A stretch of DNA of 64,000 nt from Stigmatella ashevillena (GTDB lineage Bacteria; Myxococcota; Myxococcia; Myxococcales; Myxococcaceae), in the NCBI RefSeq assembly GCF_028368975.1, contig NZ_JAQNDM010000002.1, positions 6,690,425 to 6,754,424 of the forward strand, given 5' to 3'. The notes beneath the pieces are model-generated. The model did not search any database. It had not been told where the DNA came from and saw only the letters and a program-made list of their open reading frames with translations. How positions within the stretch are numbered: position 1 is the first letter of the stretch; every line of letters starts with the position of its first letter. Made by a program: the position numbers and the translations under genes. This document shows positions 19,614 to 27,360 of the stretch, piece by piece.

Positions 19614-20573
19614 ATGAGCACTCTTCTGCTTCGCCGTTCTGATGTGGCCCGGAATCTCCAATCCCTCACCTTGCTGGCGGACATGCGGGAGGCTTTCCGC
19701 ACGGATGCTCTTGCGCGCACGGTGCCCCCCCAACGGGTTCGAGCCCTGCTGCACGCGGAAGGCACTGCCAGCGTGCTCTTTCCGGGGAGTGTTCCGGGCG
19801 TGCCCGCCTACACCGTGAAGGTCCAAGCCCGATTCTCCCCGCAAGCCTCCTTGGCTTCCGGCGTGCTCCAACTTCACGACCTGGCGTCTGGGGGCTTGCT
19901 GGCCCTCATGGACTCGGCCCACCTCACCGCCGTGCGCGATGGCGTGCTGGGGGCCCTGGCCGCGGATGTCCTGGCCAGACCGGATGCCAGCTCCGTGGCG
20001 CTCCTGGGCGCGGGTCCCCAGGCCGTGCTTCAGCTCAAGTCGCTGCGGCTGGTGCGGACGTTGCGTCAGGCGTTCGTGTACGACGCGGACCCGGTGCTCA
20101 CCGCCGCCTTCGCCGCGCGAATGTACAAGGAGTTGTCCCTGCCGGTCCGGATGGCGGGTTCCGTGCAGGAAGCGGTGGAAGCGGCGGACATCGTCGTGAT
20201 GTCGAGCGGCAGCCGTCCCGCCACGCTCCTTCCCGAGATGTTGCGGCCAGGCATGCACGTCACCGTGCTGAGCACCGAGGAGTCCGGGAAGGTGGAGCTC
20301 TCCCCGGAATTGCTCCAGCGCGCCCTCTTCGTTTGCGACCACCGGGGGCAGGCGCTGGCGGGGGGGCTGGGCGGGGCCGGCGTCACCGAAGAGGCCATCC
20401 ACGCAGAGCTCGGGGAGATCATCGCCGGGATGCGGCCCGGACGTACCTCGGCCGGGCAGCTCACGGTCTTCGGGGGAGTGGGACTGCCCTTTCAGGACCT
20501 GGCCGCCGCATGGCACGTCTACCAGGCGGCGCAAGGGGATGAGGACGTCCAGCGGATCGACTTCGGGACGTGA
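19614..20573 (+). CDS. Ornithine cyclodeaminase / mu-crystallin family protein
   Basis: The 319-residue protein has the N-terminal dimerisation part with the substrate-contact lysine region (AYTVKVQARFSP), ALMDSAHLTAVRDGVLGALA (family signature TAxRTGAxxAxA), an NAD-binding Rossmann motif VALLGAGPQAVLQLKSL, and ADIVVMSSGSRPATL. Family members include ornithine cyclodeaminase, alanine dehydrogenase and ketimine reductases, so the substrate is not resolved. In the signature the usual Arg-Thr-Gly reads Arg-Asp-Gly. The frame opens with ATGAGCACTC right after GGTTCATGGCAG. It is followed after about 90 bases by a small DUF2892 gene on the same strand. Confidence 0.88.
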   Translation: MSTLLLRRSDVARNLQSLTLLADMREAFRTDALARTVPPQRVRALLHAEGTASVLFPGSVPGVPAYTVKVQARFSPQASLASGVLQLHDLASGGLLALMDSAHLTAVRDGVLGALAADVLARPDASSVALLGAGPQAVLQLKSLRLVRTLRQAFVYDADPVLTAAFAARMYKELSLPVRMAGSVQEAVEAADIVVMSSGSRPATLLPEMLRPGMHVTVLSTEESGKVELSPELLQRALFVCDHRGQALAGGLGGAGVTEEAIHAELGEIIAGMRPGRTSAGQLTVFGGVGLPFQDLAAAWHVYQAAQGDEDVQRIDFGT

Positions 20574-20665
20574 GGCTGGAGGGCAGGCGGACAGGCATTG
20601 GAAACACGATGGGGCGTGCTGGCCGGCCGTCTCCTGCGGTCCCATCTTGGCCTTGGAGGTAGCGC

Positions 20666-20962
20666 ATGCTTCTGGTCGGTTTCATGGCAACGCGCGCGGG
20701 GCGCTGGGTCCGCATCCTGACGGGCACCGGCATGGTGCTGGGAGGGATTGCCTCGGGAAGCTCGCGAGGCGCCGCGGTGGCGCTCGCGGGGTTGGCCCCC
20801 TTGGTGTCAGGAGCACTGGATGTGTGCGTGCTCGCCGCACTCTTCGGGCATTCCATTCGTGGAGCGGACATCCGGCGCCGTCTGGGCCTCAAGGATGACG
20901 AGCCTCTGCTGAGACGTCCTCTGCCGCGGCCCTCCGCCCGCGCCATCATGTACCTGCACTGA
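20666..20962 (+). CDS. DUF2892-like small inner-membrane protein
   Basis: The 98-residue protein has two closely spaced hydrophobic helices (WVRILTGTGMVLGGIASG and AAVALAGLAPLVSGALDVC), the layout of DUF2892/YgaP-type membrane domains. It ends in a basic cytoplasmic tail (IRRRLGLKDDEPLLRRPLPR). GGAGG stands about seven bases before the ATG at 20666, which decides the start. Conserved small proteins of this type have no defined function except where fused to rhodanese. Confidence 0.7.
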   Translation: MLLVGFMATRAGRWVRILTGTGMVLGGIASGSSRGAAVALAGLAPLVSGALDVCVLAALFGHSIRGADIRRRLGLKDDEPLLRRPLPRPSARAIMYLH

Positions 20963-20985
20963 GCGCCGCTCTTGGCGGCGGGGGC

Positions 20986-21663
20986 TCAGCGGACCACGAA
21001 GGGGATGTCCAGCTCACCGAACGTCTCCCCCGTCTGCGCGTCCACGAGCCGCGTCTGAAGGGTGACCTGGCTTTCGCGCTCGGCGAGGCCTTGGAAGTAC
21101 AGGAACCCAGAGATGCTGCCGCCGGGCGCCAGGGTCCCCTCGGGAAGGGCCTGTTTCAGCATGTCCTGGGTTGGCAGGGGCTCGTCGCACGGGACGGTGC
21201 GCGTGTAATACGGGTCATAGAAAGGGTCGTAGAAGGGACCCAGTCCCCAGGGCCGCCATCCCAGTCCGCGTCGCCATCCCCCCGTGTGGTGCCAGTGGAG
21301 CGGCGCCGGGGAGAGCACGCAACGGGGCCCGGGAGCCACGACATCCTTCAGGCTCGAGGGCGGCAGCGCCGCGTACTGGAAGCGCGAACCCCCCATCAGG
21401 TCAAACTGCTCGTAGCGGATGCGCAAGGGTCGGTTGCCGAGGTTCTCCAGGCGGACCTCCACGGGCGTCAGCCGCCGGTCCAGGTTGCCGGGATGGCCCT
21501 TCCAGGCGGCCCCGTCCGCCACGAGCTTGATTCCCGCTTGCTCGGTGACGGCGGCATTCGGCTCCTGCGCGAGCGCCTGGGCATCGGCGCGGGGCTGGAG
21601 CTGCGTCCTGGGAATGCAGCCCACGAAGAGCATCGCCGCCACCACGCTGGGCCACGCACGCAT
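20986..21663 (-). CDS. Putative lipoprotein, function unknown
   Basis: The 225-residue protein starts with a lipoprotein signal ending in a lipobox (VVAAMLFVGCIPRT). The mature part has an immunoglobulin-like look: LTPVEVRLENLGNRPLRIRY, FDLMGGSRFQYAALPPSSL and LAPGGSISGFLYFQGL. A Trp/Tyr/Pro-rich middle (WRRGLGWRPWGLGPFYDPFY) is distinctive. AGGAGG precedes the ATG. Similar outer-membrane lipoproteins are frequent in myxobacteria without known role. Confidence 0.75.
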   Translation of the reverse strand: MRAWPSVVAAMLFVGCIPRTQLQPRADAQALAQEPNAAVTEQAGIKLVADGAAWKGHPGNLDRRLTPVEVRLENLGNRPLRIRYEQFDLMGGSRFQYAALPPSSLKDVVAPGPRCVLSPAPLHWHHTGGWRRGLGWRPWGLGPFYDPFYDPYYTRTVPCDEPLPTQDMLKQALPEGTLAPGGSISGFLYFQGLAERESQVTLQTRLVDAQTGETFGELDIPFVVR

Positions 21664-21716
21664 CGAAAACGTCCTCCTGAGAGAAGAGTATTCACCCCTC
21701 GAGGAGGACGCTGGCC

Positions 21717-22640
21717 TCAGTGAGGCAGGGGCTGATCGTCTGCCTCCATGAGGCCAGCGGCGCGGGGAACCCCGGACAGGAAACTCCAATCCTGACCCCG
21801 GGACCACTCTTCGAAGGTGTGCCACCCCAGCGCCGGATACGCATGCCTCAAGGTGAGGATGTCCGAGTGGTACCCCACGCGGTCGAGCCACGCGTACATC
21901 CGGGCCATGTCGTCGCTGCGCTCCTGGAGAAAGTCGAGCGGCAGTTGCTGGTAGTGAAGGCGGTGGCCGCTCGCGTAGGAGAGCAGGTCCGTGGCCTGCT
22001 GCCCTGTCACCTCGTCCGAGGCGACGTCGATGCGCTGGCCGATGAACTCCTCGGGGTCTGAGAAGACCTGAACGGTGAAGGCGGCGAGATCCTCCAGGGA
22101 CACCATCTGTAGCCCCCGGCTGGGAGGCAGTCCCATGGCGAGGATTCCCGAGGCGAGCCCCTCGCGGAACATGGGCCCCGTGAAGTTCTCCATGAAGAAG
22201 GTGGGGCCCAGGATGGTGTAGGGCACGCGCGAGTGGCGCAGGTAGTGCTCCACCTCATGCTTGCTGTCGAAGTGCGGAATGCCGGTGAGGTGGTCCGCCC
22301 CCGCCACGGACGAGTAGACGAAGTGTTTCACCCCTGCCCGCCGTGCCGCGTCCACGAGGTGGGCGCCGTGCCGCACTTCGGCCTCGGTGCCCTGCTCGAA
22401 GGGGGTGGACATGGCGTAGACAGATGTGACGCCCCGGGCCGCCTTCTCCAGGGTGTGCATGTCATCGAAGTCCCCCATGACCAGTTCCGCACCTCGTTTG
22501 TGCAGGGCCCGTGCGGCGGGCGAGTCCGTGTCGCGGGTGAGCGCGACCACGTGGTGCCCTCGATCCAGGAGCTGGCGCGCCAGCGCGCCGCCTTGCTGGC
22601 CGGTGGCCCCTGTCACCAGAACCGAAAGAAGCGAGTCCAT
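21717..22640 (-). CDS. NmrA family NAD(P)-binding protein
   Basis: The 307-residue protein has an atypical short-chain dehydrogenase fold: VLVTGATGQQGGALARQLLD (NAD(P)-binding Rossmann), LVMGDFDDMHTLEKAARG, HFVYSSVAGADHLTGIPHF and YTILGPTFFMENFTGP, all typical of NmrA/HSCARG redox-sensor-like proteins. Such proteins bind NADP and act as sensors or reductases of unclear substrate. The catalytic Tyr-x-x-x-Lys of true dehydrogenases is replaced (FVYSSVAG then FDSKHEVE). GGAGGT lies six bases before the ATG at 22640, and longer in-frame starts are not needed. Confidence 0.88.
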   Translation of the reverse strand: MDSLLSVLVTGATGQQGGALARQLLDRGHHVVALTRDTDSPAARALHKRGAELVMGDFDDMHTLEKAARGVTSVYAMSTPFEQGTEAEVRHGAHLVDAARRAGVKHFVYSSVAGADHLTGIPHFDSKHEVEHYLRHSRVPYTILGPTFFMENFTGPMFREGLASGILAMGLPPSRGLQMVSLEDLAAFTVQVFSDPEEFIGQRIDVASDEVTGQQATDLLSYASGHRLHYQQLPLDFLQERSDDMARMYAWLDRVGYHSDILTLRHAYPALGWHTFEEWSRGQDWSFLSGVPRAAGLMEADDQPLPH

Positions 22641-22853
22641 GCCGTTACCTCCCAAAGCCATGCCTATGAAGCTGGACTCGGTGTGTCAGCGCTGCGAGCA
22701 AGGGGGCGGTGCTTGGATGTGGAGCGGCCGGGCAGGACAAACAGGAGGACCCGAAGGGCTGCTTGTCGGCGCCGTCCACCGTGCAACGGAAGGGATCCCC
22801 AGGGGTCTTCTGGAAGTGGCAATGCGCACGCGCCGTGCCATGTTCGTCTCCCC

Positions 22854-23459
22854 ATGAGCAAGCGTGACAAGCCTCCCTCTTCCGAGCTGGCCTCGGCTGC
22901 CGAAGTCCTGGATGCCCAGTTGCGCCGGTTCGAGTCGCTGGCGGATCAGTTCCGCCGGGCGCCGTTGAACTCGGAGAAGAGCCTGGAGCGCGCCTCCAAG
23001 CTGCTCCGGGATGTGGCCGAGCAGGATGGGGTGCTCAACGAGAGCGTGAGCGCCCTGGTGGCGGCGGTGGCGAAGACGCGCGACCGGCAGCAGAAGGAGG
23101 CGGACTCCGTCAACGCGCATGCCCAGTACTTGCAGCAGCGGGCCGAGACCTTCAAGGTGCTGCTGGAGCGCTACGGGGCCTTGGGCCAGAGCGCCGCGGA
23201 GCTCAACCAGCGGATGCAGGAGTTCGCCGCGCAGCGGTCTCAGGAGCAGAGCGAGGAGCGCAACGCCGCGCTGCTCAGCAGCCTGGACGGGTTGCAGGAG
23301 CGCATGGGGCAGGTGGCGGACGAGGCCCGGGCCGTGGTCGATCAGGCCGAGGCGCAGGACTTCGCGGACGTGGGTCGGCAGGCGGAGTCCCTTCGCCAGC
23401 AGATTCTCTCCGCGCGCAACAAGCTGGGGTTGCTGCGCAAGGGCATCGGCGCCCCTTGA
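22854..23459 (+). CDS. Coiled-coil protein, unknown function
   Basis: The 201-residue protein is almost entirely charged helix without a membrane segment. It shows heptad-like stretches such as LDAQLRRFESLADQFRRAP, ERASKLLRDVAEQDGVLNE and QSEERNAALLSSLDGLQERM. It is rich in Ala, Glu, Gln and Arg, has no cysteines in the parts read, and could be a structural or cytoskeletal adaptor. The ATG at 22854 begins MSKRDKPPSS. It converges on the DUF2203 gene. I do not recognise a family. Confidence 0.7.
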   Translation: MSKRDKPPSSELASAAEVLDAQLRRFESLADQFRRAPLNSEKSLERASKLLRDVAEQDGVLNESVSALVAAVAKTRDRQQKEADSVNAHAQYLQQRAETFKVLLERYGALGQSAAELNQRMQEFAAQRSQEQSEERNAALLSSLDGLQERMGQVADEARAVVDQAEAQDFADVGRQAESLRQQILSARNKLGLLRKGIGAP

Positions 23460-23466
23460 GCCGCGG

Positions 23467-23874
23467 TCAGCTCAGGTAGGTGGGGGCAAAGGCGTCGGGA
23501 TCCTCAATGCGCTGGCGCCCCGCGATGCCGGTCTCCAACTCGTGCCAGTAGCCCACCGACGTCTCGCCGTAGCGCCAGCAGAGGTAGACCGTGCGCTCGC
23601 TGAGCAGGGCATGGAAGTCCACCAGTCCGTCGGCGGCCTTCACCTCGATGCCCATTTCCTGGAGCGGCTGGAGTTCGGCGCGGATTCGTTCGAGCAGCGC
23701 GGTGTGCTGCTCCTGAAGTGTTTCCGTGAAGGCATCGCGCTTGCCCTGGCTTCTCAAGGACTCCAACTCTTTATAGATTTCCTGAGCGCGCGTGGCCCAA
23801 GGCCGAACCCGCTCGAAGGTCCGGTTGAGCAAGGGGACCATTCTGTTTGCCTCATCCACGCCGAAGTAGCGCAT
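23467..23874 (-). CDS. DUF2203 family protein
   Basis: The 135-residue protein fits DUF2203: MRYFGVDEANRMVPLL at the start, a helical middle (RVRPWATRAQEIYKELESL), and the C-terminal signature DGLVDFHALLSERTVYLCWR then YGETSVGYWHELETGIAGRQ. The function of the family is unknown. The start at 23874 matches the usual family N-terminus (MRYFxxxEAN); the frame extends upstream but without family sequence. The SprT-like gene upstream on the same strand is 68 bases away. Confidence 0.87.
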   Translation of the reverse strand: MRYFGVDEANRMVPLLNRTFERVRPWATRAQEIYKELESLRSQGKRDAFTETLQEQHTALLERIRAELQPLQEMGIEVKAADGLVDFHALLSERTVYLCWRYGETSVGYWHELETGIAGRQRIEDPDAFAPTYLS

Positions 23875-23942
23875 GCCCGCGAAGCATGCATTGGGCTGGG
23901 CCTTGGAGGCCACGCGGCCCGAGGCAACTTGTCCGCGGACGT

Positions 23943-24707
23943 TCAACTCCTCAACAGCGAGCGCAGGTGTTCGCGCTGCCACCGTTGGGCCGCATCCATC
24001 AAGGGAAAGGCCCGCTCGCGCTCGAGGAACTCCGGCGGGTGTGAGGGATGACGGCCTCCCTCCTCGCTGGGGAAGAGCTGGTGCAGCATCGCGTGGAACA
24101 CGACCGCCTCCACCACGAAGGCCGGGACGTGGGGTTGATCCAAGGCGGGATGGACGCGGATCTCCCCCAGCCGGGAGTCGTACCCCGCCAGGAGAATCGT
24201 CTTCCGCCGCTTCTGGCCCGGGCGACGGGCCCATCCAATGTCCGCCTGGAGACGTCCGTCGAAGTAGGTGGTGTTGAGGCGCTGGTAGATGGCGCGCAGG
24301 TCGAAGCACCGGCCGCGTGTCTTCAGGAGGGCCCCAGGCTGGCGCGTGCGCCGCACCAGGGCTTTGCGCTTCCGGGCGTACTGTTCCAACTGCTCCCGGG
24401 CGTCCGTGTCCTCCTGGCCCACGAAGTCGGCGATGGCCTGGACCACGGTTTCGGGCGCGTCTAGGAAGAGGTGGTGGGTGCGCAGCCTCAAGGCCTGCCC
24501 CTGACGGCGGAAGCTGACCAGGGTGGCGCGGTTGTCGGTGAGCGTGAGGTGGACTGGAACGCCCAACCGCTCCGAGAGCTGGCGGGCGAGCCTGGCCGCA
24601 TGAGGGAGGGACTCGGCGCGCGAGGGGAGGACCCGGGTCTCCCGTGGGGCGCGGGCGAGTTCCGGCACGTCGAACAGGGCGAGCTGCATGTCCGGTCGCA
24701 AGCTCAT
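23943..24707 (-). CDS. SprT-like / zincin-fold protein with degenerate active site
   Basis: The 254-residue protein resembles SprT/WSS1-like zincins: CFDLRAIYQRLNTTYFDGRL, DIGWARRPGQKRRKTILLAG, GEIRVHPALDQPHVPAFVVE, then the helix VVFHAMLHQLFPSEEGGRHP and SHPPEF. The zinc-binding helix should be H-E-x-x-H, but the glutamate codon is GCG (24090-24092), giving HAMLH, so the general base is absent while both histidines remain. The N-terminal 90 residues (RLARQLSERLGVPVHLTLTD) are unassigned. The protein may bind zinc or a partner without cleaving peptide bonds. The start could also be 24689. Confidence 0.75.
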   Translation of the reverse strand: MSLRPDMQLALFDVPELARAPRETRVLPSRAESLPHAARLARQLSERLGVPVHLTLTDNRATLVSFRRQGQALRLRTHHLFLDAPETVVQAIADFVGQEDTDAREQLEQYARKRKALVRRTRQPGALLKTRGRCFDLRAIYQRLNTTYFDGRLQADIGWARRPGQKRRKTILLAGYDSRLGEIRVHPALDQPHVPAFVVEAVVFHAMLHQLFPSEEGGRHPSHPPEFLERERAFPLMDAAQRWQREHLRSLLRS

Positions 24708-24777
24708 GGGCTTCAGTCTAGGCAAGAGGCCGGCGGTTTCCCAGCCTCCCCCGGGGCGGGCTGTTCACAGCTCCTCC

Positions 24778-25491
24778 CTACAGCTCCAGGAAGGCAAGCA
24801 GTGCCCCCAGGTCCTCGTCCGACAGGGCCTCAAGGCTGTAGAGCGGCATGTTGCCGCCGACGCCGAAGAACTGGCCGTGGCGGATTTTCTCGATGACGAC
24901 GAGGGATTTGGGCACCCCGGGGAAGAGGGCGTCGTAGTCATTCACCACCTCGGGCAGCACGGAGGCCTGTTCCGTGAGGCGGCCCTTTCCGGTGTGTGTC
25001 TCACCGTGGCAGTCCTGGCAGGCCGCGCGGTAGACCTCGGCGCCGCGGCTGACGGCACCCCGGGGCACCTCCATGATGTCCGCCACCACGGTGAAGGGTA
25101 GCGCGGGGGCCTGCGGATCCGGGCTGATGCGCACGAGGTACTCGTAGAGGGCCCGGGACTTCGGCTCCTCGCGCGTCAGCGGAGCCACGCCGCGCATGAA
25201 GTGGACGTAACAGAAGTTCACCGCGTTCAGCAGCTCGGTCTCGTAGCCTCCCCACCAGCTCGGGCGGAAAGCCGTGTTGTGGAGGGTGTGTCCCGCCAGC
25301 AGGCGCCCCGCCGCGGGCGAGGGCGTGGTGGCGTGGCACGTCGCGCACGAGAAGTGGTTGAACTGGCTCTCCGAGAGCCGGTCGTCCTGGAACAGCTCCT
25401 CGCCGAAGTCCGCGGCGGAGGACGTGGACTCCCCGCAGCCCGCGGCCAGCAGTCCCGCCAGCAGTCCCGCCAGCCATCCCGCCCCCCTCAT
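24778..25491 (-). CDS. Diheme cytochrome c lipoprotein
   Basis: The 237-residue protein has a lipoprotein signal (WLAGLLAGLLAAGCGES) and two class I heme c sites: CATCH in FNHFSCATCHATTPSP and CQDCH in YRAACQDCHGETHTGKG. Candidate distal ligands include methionines in HFMRGVAPL and GNMPLYSLEALSDEDLGAL, the latter being the usual cytochrome c C-terminal pattern. It should carry electrons at the envelope surface. It is the last gene of a four-gene operon and its start overlaps the stop of the propeller gene by four bases. It is not a canonical diheme peroxidase (too short). The electron donor and acceptor are unknown. Confidence 0.9.
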   Translation of the reverse strand: MRGAGWLAGLLAGLLAAGCGESTSSAADFGEELFQDDRLSESQFNHFSCATCHATTPSPAAGRLLAGHTLHNTAFRPSWWGGYETELLNAVNFCYVHFMRGVAPLTREEPKSRALYEYLVRISPDPQAPALPFTVVADIMEVPRGAVSRGAEVYRAACQDCHGETHTGKGRLTEQASVLPEVVNDYDALFPGVPKSLVVIEKIRHGQFFGVGGNMPLYSLEALSDEDLGALLAFLEL

Positions 25492-26735
25492 GGTCTGCCT
25501 CGCAGGAGGGTCACCGAGTCCGGGAAGATGCCCACCTCGACCGTCTTCACCACCTTCTCCTCTTTCAAGTCCACCACGTGCAGCGTGCCGGGGCCCTCGT
25601 GGTCGCCTTCGCAGACGACGAGCCCGTGCGTCCCATCCGGCAGGAGCTCCACCTGGTGGGCATTGAGGCAGCCGCTGGGCGCCAGGGGAATCTCCCGCAG
25701 CACGCGGCCGGTGGCCGGATCGACGATGGCGAGCGCGTCCTCCCGCTGGTACGGGATGTAGAGGGTGTTGCCGTCCGCCGTGAAGGCGCCGAACAGCGGC
25801 GGACCTCCCAGGAACACGGTGCGATCCGGGTCCATGGTGAGCGTCACCGGATCCAGGTACTGCACCGAGCGGCTCCGGAGCGAGCTGACCCACACCCCTC
25901 CCGTGGTGGGGGAGACGGTGAGCGCGTAGGGCTCGTGCCGGGGGGCGATGGCGGAGCCTGCGTTGCTGGAGACCTTGACCCGCGTGACGGGGTGGTCCGG
26001 GGCCACCAGATCCACGATGGCCACTTCATCCGAATAACAGGCGATGTACAGGCGGCGGCCATCGGGGGCCAGGCGGACCGCGTGAGGCGCGGGGCACACC
26101 GCCACCATGGCCTGGCGGCTCATCGTCTGGGTGTCGAGGATGGCCAGGCGCGCGTTCATTTCCTGTTCGGAGCCGCCCCGCTGGAACACCTCGGAGATCC
26201 TCAGCACGTCGAAGTGGGTCTGGTACAGCGTCCGGCCGTCCTGGCCGAGGATGAGATCTCCCGGGTTGCGGTCCACGCGCACCGAGCCGACGAGCCGGTG
26301 GGTGAGCGCATCCATCTTGAGGCTGTAGCCATCCGCCGTGCCGGTGCCGTGAGAGCCGTGCGGTCCCTCGCCACTGCCTCCCTCCACATAGTTGGAGATG
26401 CCCACATAGTAGAAGGCGCCATCCGGAGAGGCGGCGGAGTGGTGGGGCCCCTCCAACTCCACGGGATTGAGCCCCACCGGGATGCGTGCCAGCTCGCCCC
26501 AGGCCGCCGTGCCCAGCGTGTCCAGGTCCAGCAGGCTGAGGGTGTCGTCCTTGCTGTTGGTGATGAGGACGCGCCCGAGAGGTCCCGGCGGCGGAATGCG
26601 CCCGGGCGTGTGCCAGGGGGTCCCAGGGCTGTACTCCAACTCGGGAATCTCCAGCGGGCCGGACGCATCGTTCTCCTGGCAAGCGGCCAGCAGGAAGGGG
26701 GCCACGAGGGCCCATCGCCAGTGGGAGCGGCTCAT
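25488..26735 (-). CDS. YVTN-type beta-propeller lipoprotein
   Basis: The 415-residue protein has a lipobox (WALVAPFLLAACQEND) and a seven-bladed-type propeller: GRVLITNSKDDTLSLLDLD, GDLILGQDGRTLYQTHFDV, APHAVRLAPDGRRLYIACYS, EPYALTVSPTTGGVWVSSLR, GAFTADGNTLYIPYQRED and AHQVELLPDGTHGLVVCEG. Such propellers often accompany surface cytochromes or metal-handling modules as binding scaffolds. Four-base stop/start overlaps on both sides tie it to the cytochrome and to the small lipoprotein. It contains several cysteines within the blades. The ligand is not identifiable. Confidence 0.85.
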   Translation of the reverse strand: MSRSHWRWALVAPFLLAACQENDASGPLEIPELEYSPGTPWHTPGRIPPPGPLGRVLITNSKDDTLSLLDLDTLGTAAWGELARIPVGLNPVELEGPHHSAASPDGAFYYVGISNYVEGGSGEGPHGSHGTGTADGYSLKMDALTHRLVGSVRVDRNPGDLILGQDGRTLYQTHFDVLRISEVFQRGGSEQEMNARLAILDTQTMSRQAMVAVCPAPHAVRLAPDGRRLYIACYSDEVAIVDLVAPDHPVTRVKVSSNAGSAIAPRHEPYALTVSPTTGGVWVSSLRSRSVQYLDPVTLTMDPDRTVFLGGPPLFGAFTADGNTLYIPYQREDALAIVDPATGRVLREIPLAPSGCLNAHQVELLPDGTHGLVVCEGDHEGPGTLHVVDLKEEKVVKTVEVGIFPDSVTLLRGRP

Positions 26736-27358
26736 GGCGTGGCGGGGGCCGCCCGGCGGAACGTCCGGGGCGTCTCCTGGAGGTAGGGACCTTCCGTGAG
26801 GCGGTTTTCGAGGAGGTAGGCGCTCATCACCTGCATCGAAAGGTCTTTCCCTGCCGCCGTGCCCATCACCTTCCAGGACTCGGCGTCCACCTGCCAGGCC
26901 AACTCCGAGGTGAGCACTTCCAGGGGGCACTGGCGGCCGGGCACCGTCACCTGAACGAGGTAGATGTAGCCCGTGTAGGGCGGCAGATGCGCCTCGGCCG
27001 TGGGAATCAACAGCTCGCCCAGCCACGCCAGGGGCCCCGGAGTCCGGCGGGGGTGGGCCAGGGCGTAGCGGCTGGGGGCGGCGGTTGCCCGCGAGGAGAT
27101 GGGTGGCGTCCAGGAGAAGCGCGGCGGCGCGGCATCGGCGGCGAAGGATTGTCCCTCGGAGGGCGCGTCCAGCGTCACCGCTTGGGCGGAGTTCTTCTGC
27201 TTCTTCGCCGCGTCCACCATCGTCATCCACGCCTCGTCCGTGGCGGAGCCGCCGTAGAGGGGCTCTCCGCACTCGGACACTTCGTCCTCGCCGCAGCCAG
27301 AGGTCAGCAGCAGGGCTGAAGCGCAGGCGCTCCAGAGAATGCGAGATCTGATCGTCAT
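26732..27358 (-). CDS. Small lipoprotein of the cytochrome/propeller operon
   Basis: The 208-residue protein begins with a lipoprotein signal (ILWSACASALLLTSGCGEDE). The mature part includes SECGEPLYGGSATDEAWMTM, a stretch with PSEGQSFAADAAPPRFSWTP that looks like an Ig-type strand pair, a His-containing LIPTAEAHLPPYTGYIYLVQ, and TVPGRQCPLEVLTSELAWQV. Two mature cysteines beyond the lipobox (in SECGEP and RQCPLE) could form a disulfide or bind metal. I do not recognise a family. The ATGA overlap with the propeller gene implies co-translation. Confidence 0.75.
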   Translation of the reverse strand: MTIRSRILWSACASALLLTSGCGEDEVSECGEPLYGGSATDEAWMTMVDAAKKQKNSAQAVTLDAPSEGQSFAADAAPPRFSWTPPISSRATAAPSRYALAHPRRTPGPLAWLGELLIPTAEAHLPPYTGYIYLVQVTVPGRQCPLEVLTSELAWQVDAESWKVMGTAAGKDLSMQVMSAYLLENRLTEGPYLQETPRTFRRAAPATP

Positions 27359-27360
27359 GT

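Noticed and set aside
24778-27358. Metallo-mystery pair (MbnP/MbnH) system
   Set aside because: The cytochrome is much shorter than MbnH-type diheme enzymes, and the small lipoprotein does not show the four-Cys MbnP pattern.
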